Notes: generated by a model from the letters alone, not told the origin. Positions 16,262-25,909 are shown, counted from the stretch's first letter. The stretch is 64,000 nucleotides of DNA from Janthinobacterium silvisoli (GCF_014200725.1 NZ_JACHCL010000001.1:2046001-2110000), one strand, 5' to 3'. A program made the numbers and translations.

Positions 16262-17614
16262 TCAACCGCCAGCCACCACCATGCTCTCGATCAGGATGGA
16301 ACCAGTTTCTTTGGTGCCGCGGCGCAACACGTCGGCGCCGACGGCGACGATGTTGCGCAGCATGTCTTTCATGTTGCCGGCGATGGTGATTTCTTCCACC
16401 GGATATTGGATCACGCCGTTTTCCACCCAGAAACCCGAGGCACCGCGCGAATAATCACCCGTCACGTAATTGGTACCTTGCCCCATCAGTTCCGTCACCA
16501 GCAAACCCGTGCCCAGCTTTTTCAGCATGGCACTAAAATCGTCAGTGGCGGCCGTCTGTGTGGAGGTCAGGTAGAGATTGTGCGAACCGCCTGCATTGCC
16601 CGTGGTCTGCAAGCCCAGCTTGCGGGCCGTGTAAGTCGACAGGAAATAGCCTTGCACCACGCCATCCCTGACCACATCGCGGCTGACGGTTTTGACGCCT
16701 TCTTCATCGAACGGTGCGGAACCGACGCCGCCGATCACATGCGGGTCTTCAAAGATCTGCACATGCGATGGCAGCACTTGCGTGCCCAGGGAATCGAGCA
16801 GGAAGGTGGACTTGCGGTATAGCGCGCCGCCCGAGGTCGCTTGCACATAGGTACCCAGCAAACCGGCCGCCAGCGGTGCTTCGAACAGCACCGGGCAAGT
16901 GCGCGTGCCCAGCTTGCGCGCATTCAGGCGCGACAGCGCGCGCTCGGCGGCGTAGCGGCCGATGGCTTCAGGACTCGACATTTTGGAGGCGTCGCGCACA
17001 GACGAATACCAGTCGTCGCGCTGCATCTTTGCGCCCTTGCCGGCGATGGGCGCCACCGACAGGGTGTGGCGCGAAAACGGGTAGCCGCCGATAAAACCGC
17101 GCGAATTGGCCGATACAAAGTGCGATTGCTGCACGTGTACGCCCGCCCCTTCGCTATTCGTGATGCGGGGATCGACATCGAAAGCGGCCGCTTCGGCACG
17201 CTGCGCCAACAGCACAGCTTCTTCGGCAGAAATATTCCATGGGTAAAACAGTTGCAGATCGCGGGGCGCCATTTCCAGCAGGTCGGCGTCGGCCAGACCT
17301 GCGCAATCGTCCTCGGCCGTAAAGCGGGCGATATTGTAGGCTGCGTCCACCGTGGCGCGCAGGGCGCTGGCTGAAAAGTCGGAAGTGCTGGCATTGCCGC
17401 GCTTCTTGCCGACAAACACGGTCACGCCCATGCCCTTGTCTTTGTTTTGCTCGATCGTCTCGATCTTGCCTTTTCGTACAGAAACGGACAGGCCGCCGCC
17501 TTCGCTGACTTCCACTGCGGCGTCGGTGCCGCCAATTTCCCGCGCAAAAGACAACACATCGCGTGCAAGTTGCTTCAATTGCTCTTGACTATGGGTAAAT
17601 ACGGAGTCGTTCAT
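16262..17614 (-). CDS. pmbA: TldD/PmbA-family metalloprotease subunit PmbA (TldE)
   Basis: Partner of TldD in the TldD/TldE protease, which degrades unfolded peptides and matures microcin-like or other modified peptides. The 450-residue product has normal length and typical PmbA segments: EQNKDKGMGVTVFVGKKRGNASTS early on, and GTNYVTGDYSRGASGFWVENG near the C-terminus. I chose the ATG at 17614 (MNDSVFTHSQEQ). As is usual in proteobacteria it is divergent from darP (yjgA), 95 bp away. The catalytic TldD partner is not in the window. Confidence 0.93.
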   Translation of the reverse strand: MNDSVFTHSQEQLKQLARDVLSFAREIGGTDAAVEVSEGGGLSVSVRKGKIETIEQNKDKGMGVTVFVGKKRGNASTSDFSASALRATVDAAYNIARFTAEDDCAGLADADLLEMAPRDLQLFYPWNISAEEAVLLAQRAEAAAFDVDPRITNSEGAGVHVQQSHFVSANSRGFIGGYPFSRHTLSVAPIAGKGAKMQRDDWYSSVRDASKMSSPEAIGRYAAERALSRLNARKLGTRTCPVLFEAPLAAGLLGTYVQATSGGALYRKSTFLLDSLGTQVLPSHVQIFEDPHVIGGVGSAPFDEEGVKTVSRDVVRDGVVQGYFLSTYTARKLGLQTTGNAGGSHNLYLTSTQTAATDDFSAMLKKLGTGLLVTELMGQGTNYVTGDYSRGASGFWVENGVIQYPVEEITIAGNMKDMLRNIVAVGADVLRRGTKETGSILIESMVVAGG

Positions 17615-17709
17615 GCGCTGTTTTCTTCGGAGAGCCGCTAAAACAGTTATCATAGCAGTCGTTTACAGTTTACAGGAGTGGGCTACCAGCCCCCTCCCGC
17701 CTTAATATC

Positions 17710-18309
17710 ATGCCAAATCCAAACCGGGGAGCTTGCGGCTTCCAATCCTCCGAATTCGAACAGGAATATGAACGTCCATCGAAGTCGGAACTCAAGCGCC
17801 AGATGAATGAATTGCAAAAGCTGGGCGAAGAGCTCGTCAATGAAGCACGCGACCGCGTCAAGCGCGTACCGATGCCGGAAGACGTGCGCGACGCCATTCT
17901 GGAATGCCAGCTGATCAAGGATCACGAAGGCCGCCGGCGCCAGATGCAATACGTGGGCAAGAAAATGCGCACCCTCGATGAAGAGGAAGTGGCCGCCATC
18001 CAGCGCACCATCGATAGCTGGAAAGGCTTGTCGAAAGCCGATACGGCCGCCATGCACGCGATGGAACGCCGCCGCGACAAGCTGCTGACAGACGACAAGG
18101 CCCTGACCGTCTTGCTGCAGGAAAACCCGGAACTGGACGTGCAACATATCCGCACCCTGATCCGCAATGCCCGCAAGGAACAAGCCGAGAACAAGCCGCC
18201 TAAAGCCTACCGCGAAATCTTCCAGATCCTGAAACAGATCGCCAAGAAGCAAAACGGCGGCAAGGATGATGCAGAAGAAGGTGATGTCGAGTCGGACGAA
18301 GACGAGTAA
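17710..18309 (+). CDS. darP: Ribosome biogenesis factor DarP (YjgA, DUF615)
   Basis: Small helical protein that associates with late 50S ribosomal assembly intermediates. The 199 residues contain the DUF615 core, including RPSKSELKRQMNELQKLGEE at about 22-41 and RRQMQYVGKKMR near residue 80, with an acidic tail. The gene order divergent from pmbA is conserved in beta- and gammaproteobacteria. A terminator follows at 18334. Confidence 0.93.
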   Translation: MPNPNRGACGFQSSEFEQEYERPSKSELKRQMNELQKLGEELVNEARDRVKRVPMPEDVRDAILECQLIKDHEGRRRQMQYVGKKMRTLDEEEVAAIQRTIDSWKGLSKADTAAMHAMERRRDKLLTDDKALTVLLQENPELDVQHIRTLIRNARKEQAENKPPKAYREIFQILKQIAKKQNGGKDDAEEGDVESDEDE

Positions 18310-18331
18310 TACACTGTCTTGCCCTCAGATG

Positions 18332-18364
18332 GGAAAAAAACCGGGATAATCCCGGTTTTATTGT
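18332..18364 (+). terminator. Rho-independent terminator after darP
   Basis: ACCGGGA TAA TCCCGGT hairpin (18340-18356) with an A run before and TTTTATTGTTT after. Confidence 0.8.
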
Positions 18365-18396
18365 TTGTACGCCACTTCAGACTTTATAGGTGACCG

Positions 18397-19029
18397 ATGA
18401 GCAACGCTATCGAAGACGAATTGATTATCGGCCTCGTGTCGATCTCGGACCGCGCCAGCGGCGGCGTGTATGAAGACTTGGGGATTCCCGCGCTGGAAAG
18501 CTGGCTGTCGGCGGCCATCCGCACGCCTTTCCGCCTGGAAAAACGCCTGATCCCCGACGAGCGCTCGCAAATTGAACACACCCTGATCGACATGGTGGAC
18601 CTGAACCGCTGCCATCTGATCCTGACGACGGGCGGCACGGGACCGGCGCGGCGCGATGTGACGCCCGACGCCACCCTGTCCGTCGGCAGCAAGGAAATGC
18701 CGGGTTTTGGCGAACAGATGCGCCAGATCAGCCTGCAATTCGTGCCCACCGCGATCTTGTCGCGCCAAGTGGCGGTGATCCGCGAGACGCCCGAGCACGC
18801 CTGCCTGATCATGAATCTGCCTGGCCAGCCCAAGGCTATCAAGGAAACGCTGGAAGGCTTGAAAGATGCCGATGGCAAGCAACTGGTGAACGGCATTTTC
18901 GCCGCCGTACCGTATTGCATCGACCTGATCGGCGGCCCCTACATGGAAACCGACCCGGCCATCTGCAAGGCTTTCCGCCCCAAATCCGCGCTGCGACCGG
19001 CGCAACCCCTACCAGAGGAAAATACATGA
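18397..19029 (+). CDS. mog: Molybdopterin adenylyltransferase
   Basis: Adenylylates molybdopterin before molybdenum insertion in molybdenum cofactor synthesis. The 210-residue product has the MoaB/Mog fold with the substrate-binding motif LILTTGGTGPARRD at about residues 71-84, the DATLSVGSKEMPGFGEQMR segment, and NLPGQPKAIKE. AGGTGA lies upstream of the ATG. The stop overlaps the ATG of the esterase gene by ATGA. No other cofactor genes are adjacent. Confidence 0.93.
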   Translation: MSNAIEDELIIGLVSISDRASGGVYEDLGIPALESWLSAAIRTPFRLEKRLIPDERSQIEHTLIDMVDLNRCHLILTTGGTGPARRDVTPDATLSVGSKEMPGFGEQMRQISLQFVPTAILSRQVAVIRETPEHACLIMNLPGQPKAIKETLEGLKDADGKQLVNGIFAAVPYCIDLIGGPYMETDPAICKAFRPKSALRPAQPLPEENT

Positions 19030-19694
19030 GCACTTTGCTGGAAACCATAGAACTCGACAGCGCAGCGAACCCGACCGTATCCATCATCTGGATGCACGGC
19101 CTGGGCGCCGACGGCAATGACTTCGTGCCGCTGGTCAAGGAACTCGATCTGCGCGGCTGCCCTGGCATCCGCTTCATCTTCCCCAGCGCCGGCACCATGC
19201 CCGTCACCATCAACAACGGTTATGTGATGCGCGCCTGGTATGACATCCTGGTAAGCGACCTGGTGCGCCGCGAAGACGAGTCCGGCTTGCGCGCTTCGCA
19301 AGCACAGATCGAAGCATTGATCGCCCGTGAAAAAGCTCGCGGTATTCCCGCTAACCGCATCATCCTGGCCGGCTTTTCGCAAGGTTGCGCCATGGCTTTG
19401 CAAACCGGCTTGCGCCACCCGGAAAAACTGGCTGGCCTGATGTGCTTGTCCGGTTACTTGCCGCTGGCAGATAAAACCGCTGCCGAACGTACACCCGCCA
19501 GCCTGGACACGCCGATCTTCATGGCCCACGGCACGGCTGATCCCGTGGTGCAAATCCCGCGTGCAGAACAGTCGCGCGACTTGCTGACCGGCCTGGGTTA
19601 CAAGGTGGAGTGGCATGCCTACCGCATGCAGCACTCGCTGTGCCAGGAAGAAATCGACGATATCGGCGCCTGGCTGAAAAAAGTATTGGCCTGA
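19026..19694 (+). CDS. Alpha/beta-hydrolase carboxylesterase (phospholipase/carboxylesterase family)
   Basis: Cytoplasmic serine esterase of the carboxylesterase II/acyl-protein thioesterase-like family. The 222-residue product has the oxyanion segment HGLGADGNDF near residue 20, the nucleophile motif GFSQG at about 116-120, the acid in HGTADPVV and the histidine in MQHSLC near residue 200. It overlaps mog by ATGA, so the two are translationally coupled although no functional link is known. Confidence 0.9.
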   Translation: MSTLLETIELDSAANPTVSIIWMHGLGADGNDFVPLVKELDLRGCPGIRFIFPSAGTMPVTINNGYVMRAWYDILVSDLVRREDESGLRASQAQIEALIAREKARGIPANRIILAGFSQGCAMALQTGLRHPEKLAGLMCLSGYLPLADKTAAERTPASLDTPIFMAHGTADPVVQIPRAEQSRDLLTGLGYKVEWHAYRMQHSLCQEEIDDIGAWLKKVLA

Positions 19695-19698
19695 GAAA

Positions 19699-19724
19699 AC
19701 AGGCGCAGCGAAAGCCGCGCCTGT
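19699..19724 (+). terminator. Candidate hairpin after the esterase gene
   Basis: ACAGGCGC/GCGCCTGT stem without a T run; possibly a transcript 3'-end stabiliser upstream of the stronger terminator at 19738. Confidence 0.4.
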
Positions 19725-19737
19725 CAGTCAAACATCA

Positions 19738-19770
19738 CGCCGGGGGCTTATTTGCCTGCCGGCGTTTTTT
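19738..19770 (+). terminator. Rho-independent terminator overlapping the convergent protease gene
   Basis: CGCCGG (19738-19743) pairs with CCGGCG (19759-19764) and is followed by six T. The stem includes the last codons and stop of the opposite-strand protease gene. Confidence 0.65.
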
Positions 19771-21295
19771 CATTCCAGATTTTTAACATATCGGGCGATG
19801 CTTCCGAACGGATACCATTGTCGGTCAATATCGATTCCGTCGCCGCCAGCATTTCCTTGCGGGGCACGACAATCGCTTCGGCGTCGCGCTGCTCAAAGCG
19901 GAAGGTCAGCAAGTCATCGGTCTGGTCGCGCAGCAGGGTAACCAGATGGGCCAGGCTGCGCACGGGTACGCCATTGACCGAATACAAGACCGAGAAGAAG
20001 CGCGTGCTGTAGCCATTCATCAGCTTATGCGGGAAGAATGGTGAAGCGATCACCACCAGTTCTTCGCGCTGGGCATCAGGCTTGTCGCCGCGCCGCGTCA
20101 TCAGGGGATTGCCCGCAAAAGCCATGCCATACAGTATCTGCGGATTGCCATTCGGAACATTCATGAATTCCGACGTGGCGCGCGAAAATACCATCGGGCC
20201 AAAGATGAAATAAGACGGATAGTTGCCCGCCAGGCTAGGGATCAGCATCGGGTGCGACGACGAGACGGGCAGGCTGACCTTCATGCTGGCGCCATTGCGC
20301 ACCACCGTCAGCGGCAGCAGACCATTTTTTGCCAGCTGCTGTACCCTGTACTGGAAACGCACACGGCTGTTGGCATTGAGCTTGACCATGCCCTGATTGT
20401 CGATCGGGAAATCGCCAATATGCGTGATGACATCGAGTTCCTTGAGCGGATAATCGGCTTCCTTGCTGAACGGCGCCAGCACCACGGCGCCCTCGACATT
20501 CTTGCCGAGCTTGAGGAAAGTGCGCAGGGCCGGGTTTTCCAGCGTTTGTATCGTATCGAACATGGCAGGCTTGCCATGGGGGGTGCCGCTGGCTTCATCG
20601 CGCAGGAACAAATCGATTTCTTCGTTGGGGATGATGTACCCGATATTTTGCATATTGAGTGCACCGGCAAAAGCCAGGCCTATCATCTTGTCGCCGGCGA
20701 TCACGGGGCCGCCGCTATTGCCGGGATTAATGGCTGCATCGATCTGGATGCGCAAACCGGAAACAGGGTAGTTGTACCGCACAAACTCGATGCGCGAAAC
20801 GATGCCCTTGGTGATAGACAGCGAGGTGCCGCCCGTCGGATAACCATAGGCCAGCACGGCGTCGCGTACGTCGGGCAATACGTTCGCGCGCGGCACCGGT
20901 TTGTGGCTGTCAAAAAAGCTGTCGTCATCAATCTTCAACAAAGCCAGGTCCATGCCGCGTGAGATGGCCAGCACGGTGGCCGGTATCTTGTCGCCAGCAC
21001 CATTGGCCTGGATCTGCACCTGGCTGGCATAGCCGACCACATGCGCATTGGTCAGGATGCGGTGGCCATCGATGACCACGCCGGAACCCGTCACTTCCTG
21101 CGGCCCGGCCTTGCTCCATGGCTTGTACGGATCAGGGCCACGCAAGGTGGAAAATACCTTGACGACCGAGTTTTCCAGCGCCGAAGCACTGGCGGTTTCA
21201 GCAGCCACGGCTTGTACCGTGATCAATGGGCAAAAAGAAAGGGCCAACGCCAGAACGGCGCGGCCCATCAGGATGAAGCACGAACGAGTTTTCAT
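19748..21295 (-). CDS. Exported trypsin-like serine protease with PDZ-like C-terminus (Deg/S1C type)
   Basis: Periplasmic serine endopeptidase resembling the plant and bacterial Deg group. The 515-residue product has a signal peptide (about 1-32, ending AVAAETA), then a trypsin fold with a full triad: His85 in TNAHVV, Asp116 in MDLALLKID and Ser194 in NPGNSGGP. Residues about 240-500 hold diverged PDZ-like domains instead of two standard DegP PDZ repeats; the internal layout (PDZ, insert, PDZ) is closer to the DegP9/Deg-like family. It is a single gene, convergent with the esterase gene. Confidence 0.87.
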   Translation of the reverse strand: MKTRSCFILMGRAVLALALSFCPLITVQAVAAETASASALENSVVKVFSTLRGPDPYKPWSKAGPQEVTGSGVVIDGHRILTNAHVVGYASQVQIQANGAGDKIPATVLAISRGMDLALLKIDDDSFFDSHKPVPRANVLPDVRDAVLAYGYPTGGTSLSITKGIVSRIEFVRYNYPVSGLRIQIDAAINPGNSGGPVIAGDKMIGLAFAGALNMQNIGYIIPNEEIDLFLRDEASGTPHGKPAMFDTIQTLENPALRTFLKLGKNVEGAVVLAPFSKEADYPLKELDVITHIGDFPIDNQGMVKLNANSRVRFQYRVQQLAKNGLLPLTVVRNGASMKVSLPVSSSHPMLIPSLAGNYPSYFIFGPMVFSRATSEFMNVPNGNPQILYGMAFAGNPLMTRRGDKPDAQREELVVIASPFFPHKLMNGYSTRFFSVLYSVNGVPVRSLAHLVTLLRDQTDDLLTFRFEQRDAEAIVVPRKEMLAATESILTDNGIRSEASPDMLKIWNEKTPAGK

Positions 21296-21413
21296 GGAGC
21301 GTTTTCGCTGTGGAAGGGGAATTAAAGTATATATTCAGCAATGGCAAGAATATATGACATTTTATCCATGTTACTCCTTAACAACACACCTCAACACCTC
21401 GCAGCACTCCGCC

Positions 21414-21968
21414 TCAGTCCGGTAGCGGTTCTGCCGTCGAAACCGGCACCGCCGTCTGCGCCCCATTCATCACCATCGCCAAAAACGTGTAATAACCATT
21501 GATGCCCATCAAATCGACCACGCCATGCTCGCCAAACAGGCGCAAGGCCTGCGCATACGTCGCATCGCTGACCCGCTTGTGTTGCTGCAGCTCGATGCAA
21601 AAATCATGCACAGCTTGCTCGTCTGGCGGCAAACCACCCGGCATGCGCCGCTCGGCGATGGCGTCCACGGCCGCTGGTGCGATGCCATTCTGTATCGCCA
21701 GTGGCGCGTGGATGGCCCATTCAACTTGCTGATCCCACTGGCGCGCCGTGACCAGGATCGCCAGTTCCGACAGCCGCGTGCCGATGGCGCTGCGGTAGCG
21801 CAGGTATTCACCGAGGCGCTGGGCAGCTTCCATCAGCTCGGGGCTGCGGATCAGTGGCACGAAGGGACCGTACAGCGCCCCGCGCGGACCATCGATGATG
21901 GCTTGCGCAGCCGTTTGCTGCTCTGTACTCAATTGTTCGAAAGCAAGGGGCGGAAGGCGATCAGTCAT
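21414..21968 (-). CDS. Carboxymuconolactone decarboxylase (AhpD-like) family protein
   Basis: The 184-residue product belongs to the CMD/AhpD-like fold, shown by LSELAILVTARQWDQQVEWAIHAPLA and the final MGINGYYTFLAMVMNG segment. It lacks the CxxC peroxidase motif of AhpD, so it is more likely a decarboxylase or hydrolase-like member than an alkyl hydroperoxidase. It stands alone between the protease gene and the phytase gene; its substrate is unknown. Confidence 0.85.
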   Translation of the reverse strand: MTDRLPPLAFEQLSTEQQTAAQAIIDGPRGALYGPFVPLIRSPELMEAAQRLGEYLRYRSAIGTRLSELAILVTARQWDQQVEWAIHAPLAIQNGIAPAAVDAIAERRMPGGLPPDEQAVHDFCIELQQHKRVSDATYAQALRLFGEHGVVDLMGINGYYTFLAMVMNGAQTAVPVSTAEPLPD

Positions 21969-22013
21969 GGCAAGGTTCTGTATAGGCTCTTGCCCGTAGT
22001 GTACATGTGCTTG

Positions 22014-23546
22014 CTAGTGCTGATAACAACTCTTCAACTGAGCATAACGATAGAAGTGGCTGGCCGGGGCCATCCTGGCACTATCGCAAGCGGGCTTGAA
22101 ATCGGTTTCTTTTTCGTTGTACAACATGCGTACCAGCGTGCTGCCCTTGCCATCCGTGTACACATCCCATTGCATATTGGCTGCCATTGGCGCCACCGTC
22201 GCGCCGCGCCACGGATTATTGTCGTAGCTATACATGGCAGCGCGCGGCAACGCTGCCGCCATGCCGGGCAAGCCAAGCATGGCCGCCATGGGGATCACGA
22301 TTTCCGCGTGGGAAAAGCGCAGCTTGGCGGCATGCGACAGGTCACCGCTGGCAACCGCGTCCACTTCCTTGAAAAAGTCGTCCAGCAAGGTGGTCGCCAT
22401 ACGGTAGTTGAGGTCGCCGTTTTCAGCGATACCCGGCCCTTTGGCATAAAACGATTGCGCATCGTCAATCGCGGCAAATACTGCGGCCTGCGCAGGCGGC
22501 ACATAGCGCGTGAAGTCGGCCGCAACTTCTTCGCGCATATCGGCCGCCGCCGCATACAGCTCGTACAGCGCCAGCGCGGCGTCGGTAGCTGAGGCGATCA
22601 CGGTATCGCCATCGCCGCTCAGGGTATTGCTGAACTTGCCGTCGGCGCTGGTGTAGCTGTAGGTGCCGGTGTTGGCGACCCGGTAGCGCCCCTGCTCCAG
22701 CGCCGCAACAAACGCTGGCGTGAACAGGCGTTCCAGCACCGCTTTTGCTGCGCTGGCCAGGCGCGGCTGCGCCAGTATCGCCGCTTCGCGGGCACGCAGC
22801 TCATCGCTCTTGAGCCAGGCCTGGTAAGACTGGCTGGCCTGGTAAGTTGCATACAGCGGATCGGCAGTGTCAGCCACTTGGTCTTGCTTGACGCTCAGTT
22901 TATGGAAATACAGCAGATAGCGGTCGGTACCCTTGGGACGGCTGGCGTGACTGGTTTCGGCGCGCGGGGCCAGCGAGTCGGGGTAGGCCAGTAGCGGCGC
23001 CAGGCTGGTTTGCTGCGCCAGCAGCGAGCGCGTGAAGAAATAGCCGCTGTCGACTGCGCGGTCCTTGCCGGAAGTGACGACGACGATCTGGCGCGACTGG
23101 CCCGCAGCGTCATTGAACAGTTGCGGCAAGCGCTGGTACAGGCGCTGCGCCAGCTGCGTGTGTTCAGCCACGCCCTGCATGGTTTCATTGCCATAGCCTG
23201 GCTTGCTGATTCCGTCCACGCCATAGCCGAGCAGAAAATTGGCCTTCATCAGTTGCCGGATATCGGGCCCCAGTTGCTGGCCCAGCGGTGTCAAAGCACC
23301 GTCCTTCTCGGCCTCTCGCCACAGATTGTAGAGCGCCAGGTCGGCCTTGAAACTGCTCAGGCCACGCGAGCCATGACGCGCCAGCAGCTGCGTATAGACA
23401 GGACGATAGCCTGGCGGCGCCGCTTCGTAGCTGGCCATATCCTGCTGCGGCGCATACGGCGTTTTGCTTTGGTAGTACTGTTCGCCGTAAGCATTGACCA
23501 GCAGCAGGGACAGCGCGGCACCGGCCGCAAGATGGTGGACTTTCAT
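22014..23546 (-). CDS. Histidine acid phosphatase, MINPP-like phytase
   Basis: Exported phosphatase likely to act on inositol phosphates. The 510-residue product has a signal peptide ending near residue 21 (VNAYG), the phosphohistidine motif RHGSR at 57-61 and the proton-donor motif HAE at 413-415. The HAE form, instead of HD, is the hallmark of multiple inositol polyphosphate phosphatases (MINPP). The motif proline of RHGxRxP is missing here (RHGSRGL). The gene follows the TonB receptor by only 3 bp, so the two are one operon. Confidence 0.87.
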   Translation of the reverse strand: MKVHHLAAGAALSLLLVNAYGEQYYQSKTPYAPQQDMASYEAAPPGYRPVYTQLLARHGSRGLSSFKADLALYNLWREAEKDGALTPLGQQLGPDIRQLMKANFLLGYGVDGISKPGYGNETMQGVAEHTQLAQRLYQRLPQLFNDAAGQSRQIVVVTSGKDRAVDSGYFFTRSLLAQQTSLAPLLAYPDSLAPRAETSHASRPKGTDRYLLYFHKLSVKQDQVADTADPLYATYQASQSYQAWLKSDELRAREAAILAQPRLASAAKAVLERLFTPAFVAALEQGRYRVANTGTYSYTSADGKFSNTLSGDGDTVIASATDAALALYELYAAAADMREEVAADFTRYVPPAQAAVFAAIDDAQSFYAKGPGIAENGDLNYRMATTLLDDFFKEVDAVASGDLSHAAKLRFSHAEIVIPMAAMLGLPGMAAALPRAAMYSYDNNPWRGATVAPMAANMQWDVYTDGKGSTLVRMLYNEKETDFKPACDSARMAPASHFYRYAQLKSCYQH

Positions 23547-23549
23547 ACC

Positions 23550-25709
23550 TTAGAAGTCTACCCGTACATTCACACTGGCGGTGCGCGGCGAGCCCACGTT
23601 CAGGTAGTTCTCCTGGTAGTAAGTCCAGTATTTGCGGTTAGCCAGGTTCGAGATATTCGCGCGCACGCTGACCATCTTGCCGAAGTAGCGGTGACGGTAG
23701 TTGAAGCCCGCGTCCAACAGCGCATACGATGGCAAGGTGTTGGCGTTGGCCGCATCCATCGCCAGCTCACCCAGGTACTGGGCGCCCGCGTGCAGGGCCA
23801 GGCCCGGCAAGACTTCGCGCCAGGTGGCTTGCACCGAAGCCTGGCGGCGCGGCGCACCGACGGCGCGCTTGCCGCTGTAGCCGGGCGCCGCATCTTGCAA
23901 GGTGGCATCGAGTAGCATGATGCCGCCTTCGATCGACACATTCTTCGCTGCCTGCAGCACCGAGTTCAATTCCAGGCCCTGGTAACGCGTCTGGCCATCT
24001 GCCACGTAGACGTTGCTGGCATTAGTGTACTGGGCGCCCCGCTCAATCTGGAACACGGCTGCGCTGGCATTCCAGAAGCTGCGTTCCGTCTTGACGCCGA
24101 ACTCGGTCTGCTTGCTCTTGATCGGTGCAAAAGTCTGCAAGGCATTGGTCGCCGAAGTCGGCGCGCTGGAGGCTTGCTCCAGGGCTTCGACATAGCTGCC
24201 ATACAGCGTGGTGTCGGCGGCTGGCTTGTACATCAGCGCGATGGTCGGCGTGGTTTTGTTGGCTGGATAACTGGCAATCACGGCGCCCTTGGTGGAATAA
24301 GCGGTGTCCTGGTACTGCGTGTAGCGCAGGCCGGCCAGTACAGACCAGTTATCGGTGAGCTTGAGCGTATCGCTGGCAAACACCGCATCCTGGCGCGTGG
24401 TTTCATCCTGGTACAAGCCACCGCTGTAATTGGTGTTCGTGGCGTTGAAGATGGTCGGTGCATACAGGTTGCCGGTGCCCAGGTAGGGTTTCGGCGTGAC
24501 AACAGAATCGGTCGAATCCAGGTTTTGCGACATGACGCCCGCCACCACTTCATGCTGCAGGCCGAAGGTAGCGAACTTGCCGCTGAGACTGGCTTGTACC
24601 TGGTCAAAATGGTAGTCGTGGCGCTCGGACGTGACGCGGTCCTTGTAGTTGCCTGTATTGCTGGTGATGTAGTACTGGTCCTTCTTGTAGACGCGGCTCG
24701 AATCGGAGGTGCGGTACGAGAAATTGGCGGTCCAGTCCGGCGCCAAGCGGTATTCCAGGCCCGTCGTGTACAGCGAATATTCGACATCGCTGCCGGCGCC
24801 TATGCTATTGAGCTTGCTGTCGCCGGCTATCGGCGCAGGCACCTTGAAGCTCGGTGAAATGACGACGTCGGTGCCGCCGACAGTGGCGCGGCGCTGGTAC
24901 AGCACATCGTAGCTCAGGGTCAGATCCCGGCTCAGGCGCCAGTCCAGGTTCAGGCTGGCGGCATTGCGGTTGATGGAGCCGCTTTCTTCCTTCACGCCGC
25001 CATCTTCATGCAGCAAATTAAAACGGTAGCCAAAGCTGCCATCGTCGCCCAGGCGGCCACCGGTATCGATATGCTCCTTGATCGCACCGCCTTCCTGGTA
25101 ACCCAGCGCAGCGCTGAAACTCTTGTCGGTGGTCGGGCGCTTGCTAACATAGTTGACGATACCGCCTGGCGAGCCGAAGCCGTACATATAACCGGACAAG
25201 CCTTTCAGCGCTTCCACGCTTTCAAACATTTCCAGCGGCATTTCCGTGCCACGGTTGATATTGGCCAGGCCATCGACCTTGTAACCATTCAAGTCATCGA
25301 GGCGCAAGCCGCGCATCTGGATGGTGGCCGGGTGGGTGCTGATCGGCGGGCTGATGGCGGTGACGGAGGCATCGTATTTCAGTACTTCGGAAATGCTGGT
25401 GGCCAGGCGGTCTTCGATTTCATCGCTGCTGACGGCCTTGGTGGAAAATGGCGTATCGAGTTCCGACTTGCGGCCCAGGGCGCCGCTGCTGACGCTATCG
25501 CTGAGCTTTTTCTTTTCAACCGTGGCTTTGACTACCACGCGGGAAACCTCACCGGAATCCGCACCGGAAGCCGGGCTGGAAGCGTCAGCATCGGTGGCAT
25601 TAGCGGCACTAAAGGCGGCAGTATGCAGCGCGCACAGGCCGGCGGCTACCAGGGCCAGATGCAAACGGGTGACGCGCGGGTGTTTCGTGGAAGACAAGGT
25701 GGGGAACAT
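23550..25709 (-). CDS. TonB-dependent siderophore-type receptor
   Basis: Outer-membrane receptor of the siderophore branch. The 719-residue product has a signal peptide (to about residue 38), a short N-terminal extension with no STN signalling domain, a TonB-box-like VVVKATVE, a plug domain with ATIQMRGLRLDDLNGYKVDG and FGSPGGIVNYVSKRP, and a barrel that ends SVNVRVDF. The last segment ANRKYWTYYQENYLNVGSPR is typical of FhuA/FecA-like siderophore receptors. It precedes the phytase gene in the same operon, which suggests uptake of a phosphorylated or iron-chelating ligand; this is inference. Confidence 0.9.
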   Translation of the reverse strand: MFPTLSSTKHPRVTRLHLALVAAGLCALHTAAFSAANATDADASSPASGADSGEVSRVVVKATVEKKKLSDSVSSGALGRKSELDTPFSTKAVSSDEIEDRLATSISEVLKYDASVTAISPPISTHPATIQMRGLRLDDLNGYKVDGLANINRGTEMPLEMFESVEALKGLSGYMYGFGSPGGIVNYVSKRPTTDKSFSAALGYQEGGAIKEHIDTGGRLGDDGSFGYRFNLLHEDGGVKEESGSINRNAASLNLDWRLSRDLTLSYDVLYQRRATVGGTDVVISPSFKVPAPIAGDSKLNSIGAGSDVEYSLYTTGLEYRLAPDWTANFSYRTSDSSRVYKKDQYYITSNTGNYKDRVTSERHDYHFDQVQASLSGKFATFGLQHEVVAGVMSQNLDSTDSVVTPKPYLGTGNLYAPTIFNATNTNYSGGLYQDETTRQDAVFASDTLKLTDNWSVLAGLRYTQYQDTAYSTKGAVIASYPANKTTPTIALMYKPAADTTLYGSYVEALEQASSAPTSATNALQTFAPIKSKQTEFGVKTERSFWNASAAVFQIERGAQYTNASNVYVADGQTRYQGLELNSVLQAAKNVSIEGGIMLLDATLQDAAPGYSGKRAVGAPRRQASVQATWREVLPGLALHAGAQYLGELAMDAANANTLPSYALLDAGFNYRHRYFGKMVSVRANISNLANRKYWTYYQENYLNVGSPRTASVNVRVDF

Positions 25710-25909
25710 GAAGTGCCTAATAAGAGGAGGGAGGTTATTAGGTGCATCATGATAGTGAGTTTGTGTGACAATCGTATGACCGGATCGGGCTCATTTGATG
25801 TCATGCACAGCGCTGTGATCTTTGTGCCATGCCATGCTGACAAGAAGCTGGCGAGCGCACCGTGCAGGCCACCGATGATGGCCTGCTCAGTGCTAGTGCT
25901 GGGATCAGA

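Noticed and set aside
18397-19694. Functional link between mog and the esterase gene
   Set aside because: They overlap by four bases, but the reactions share no pathway I know; coupling alone is weak evidence.
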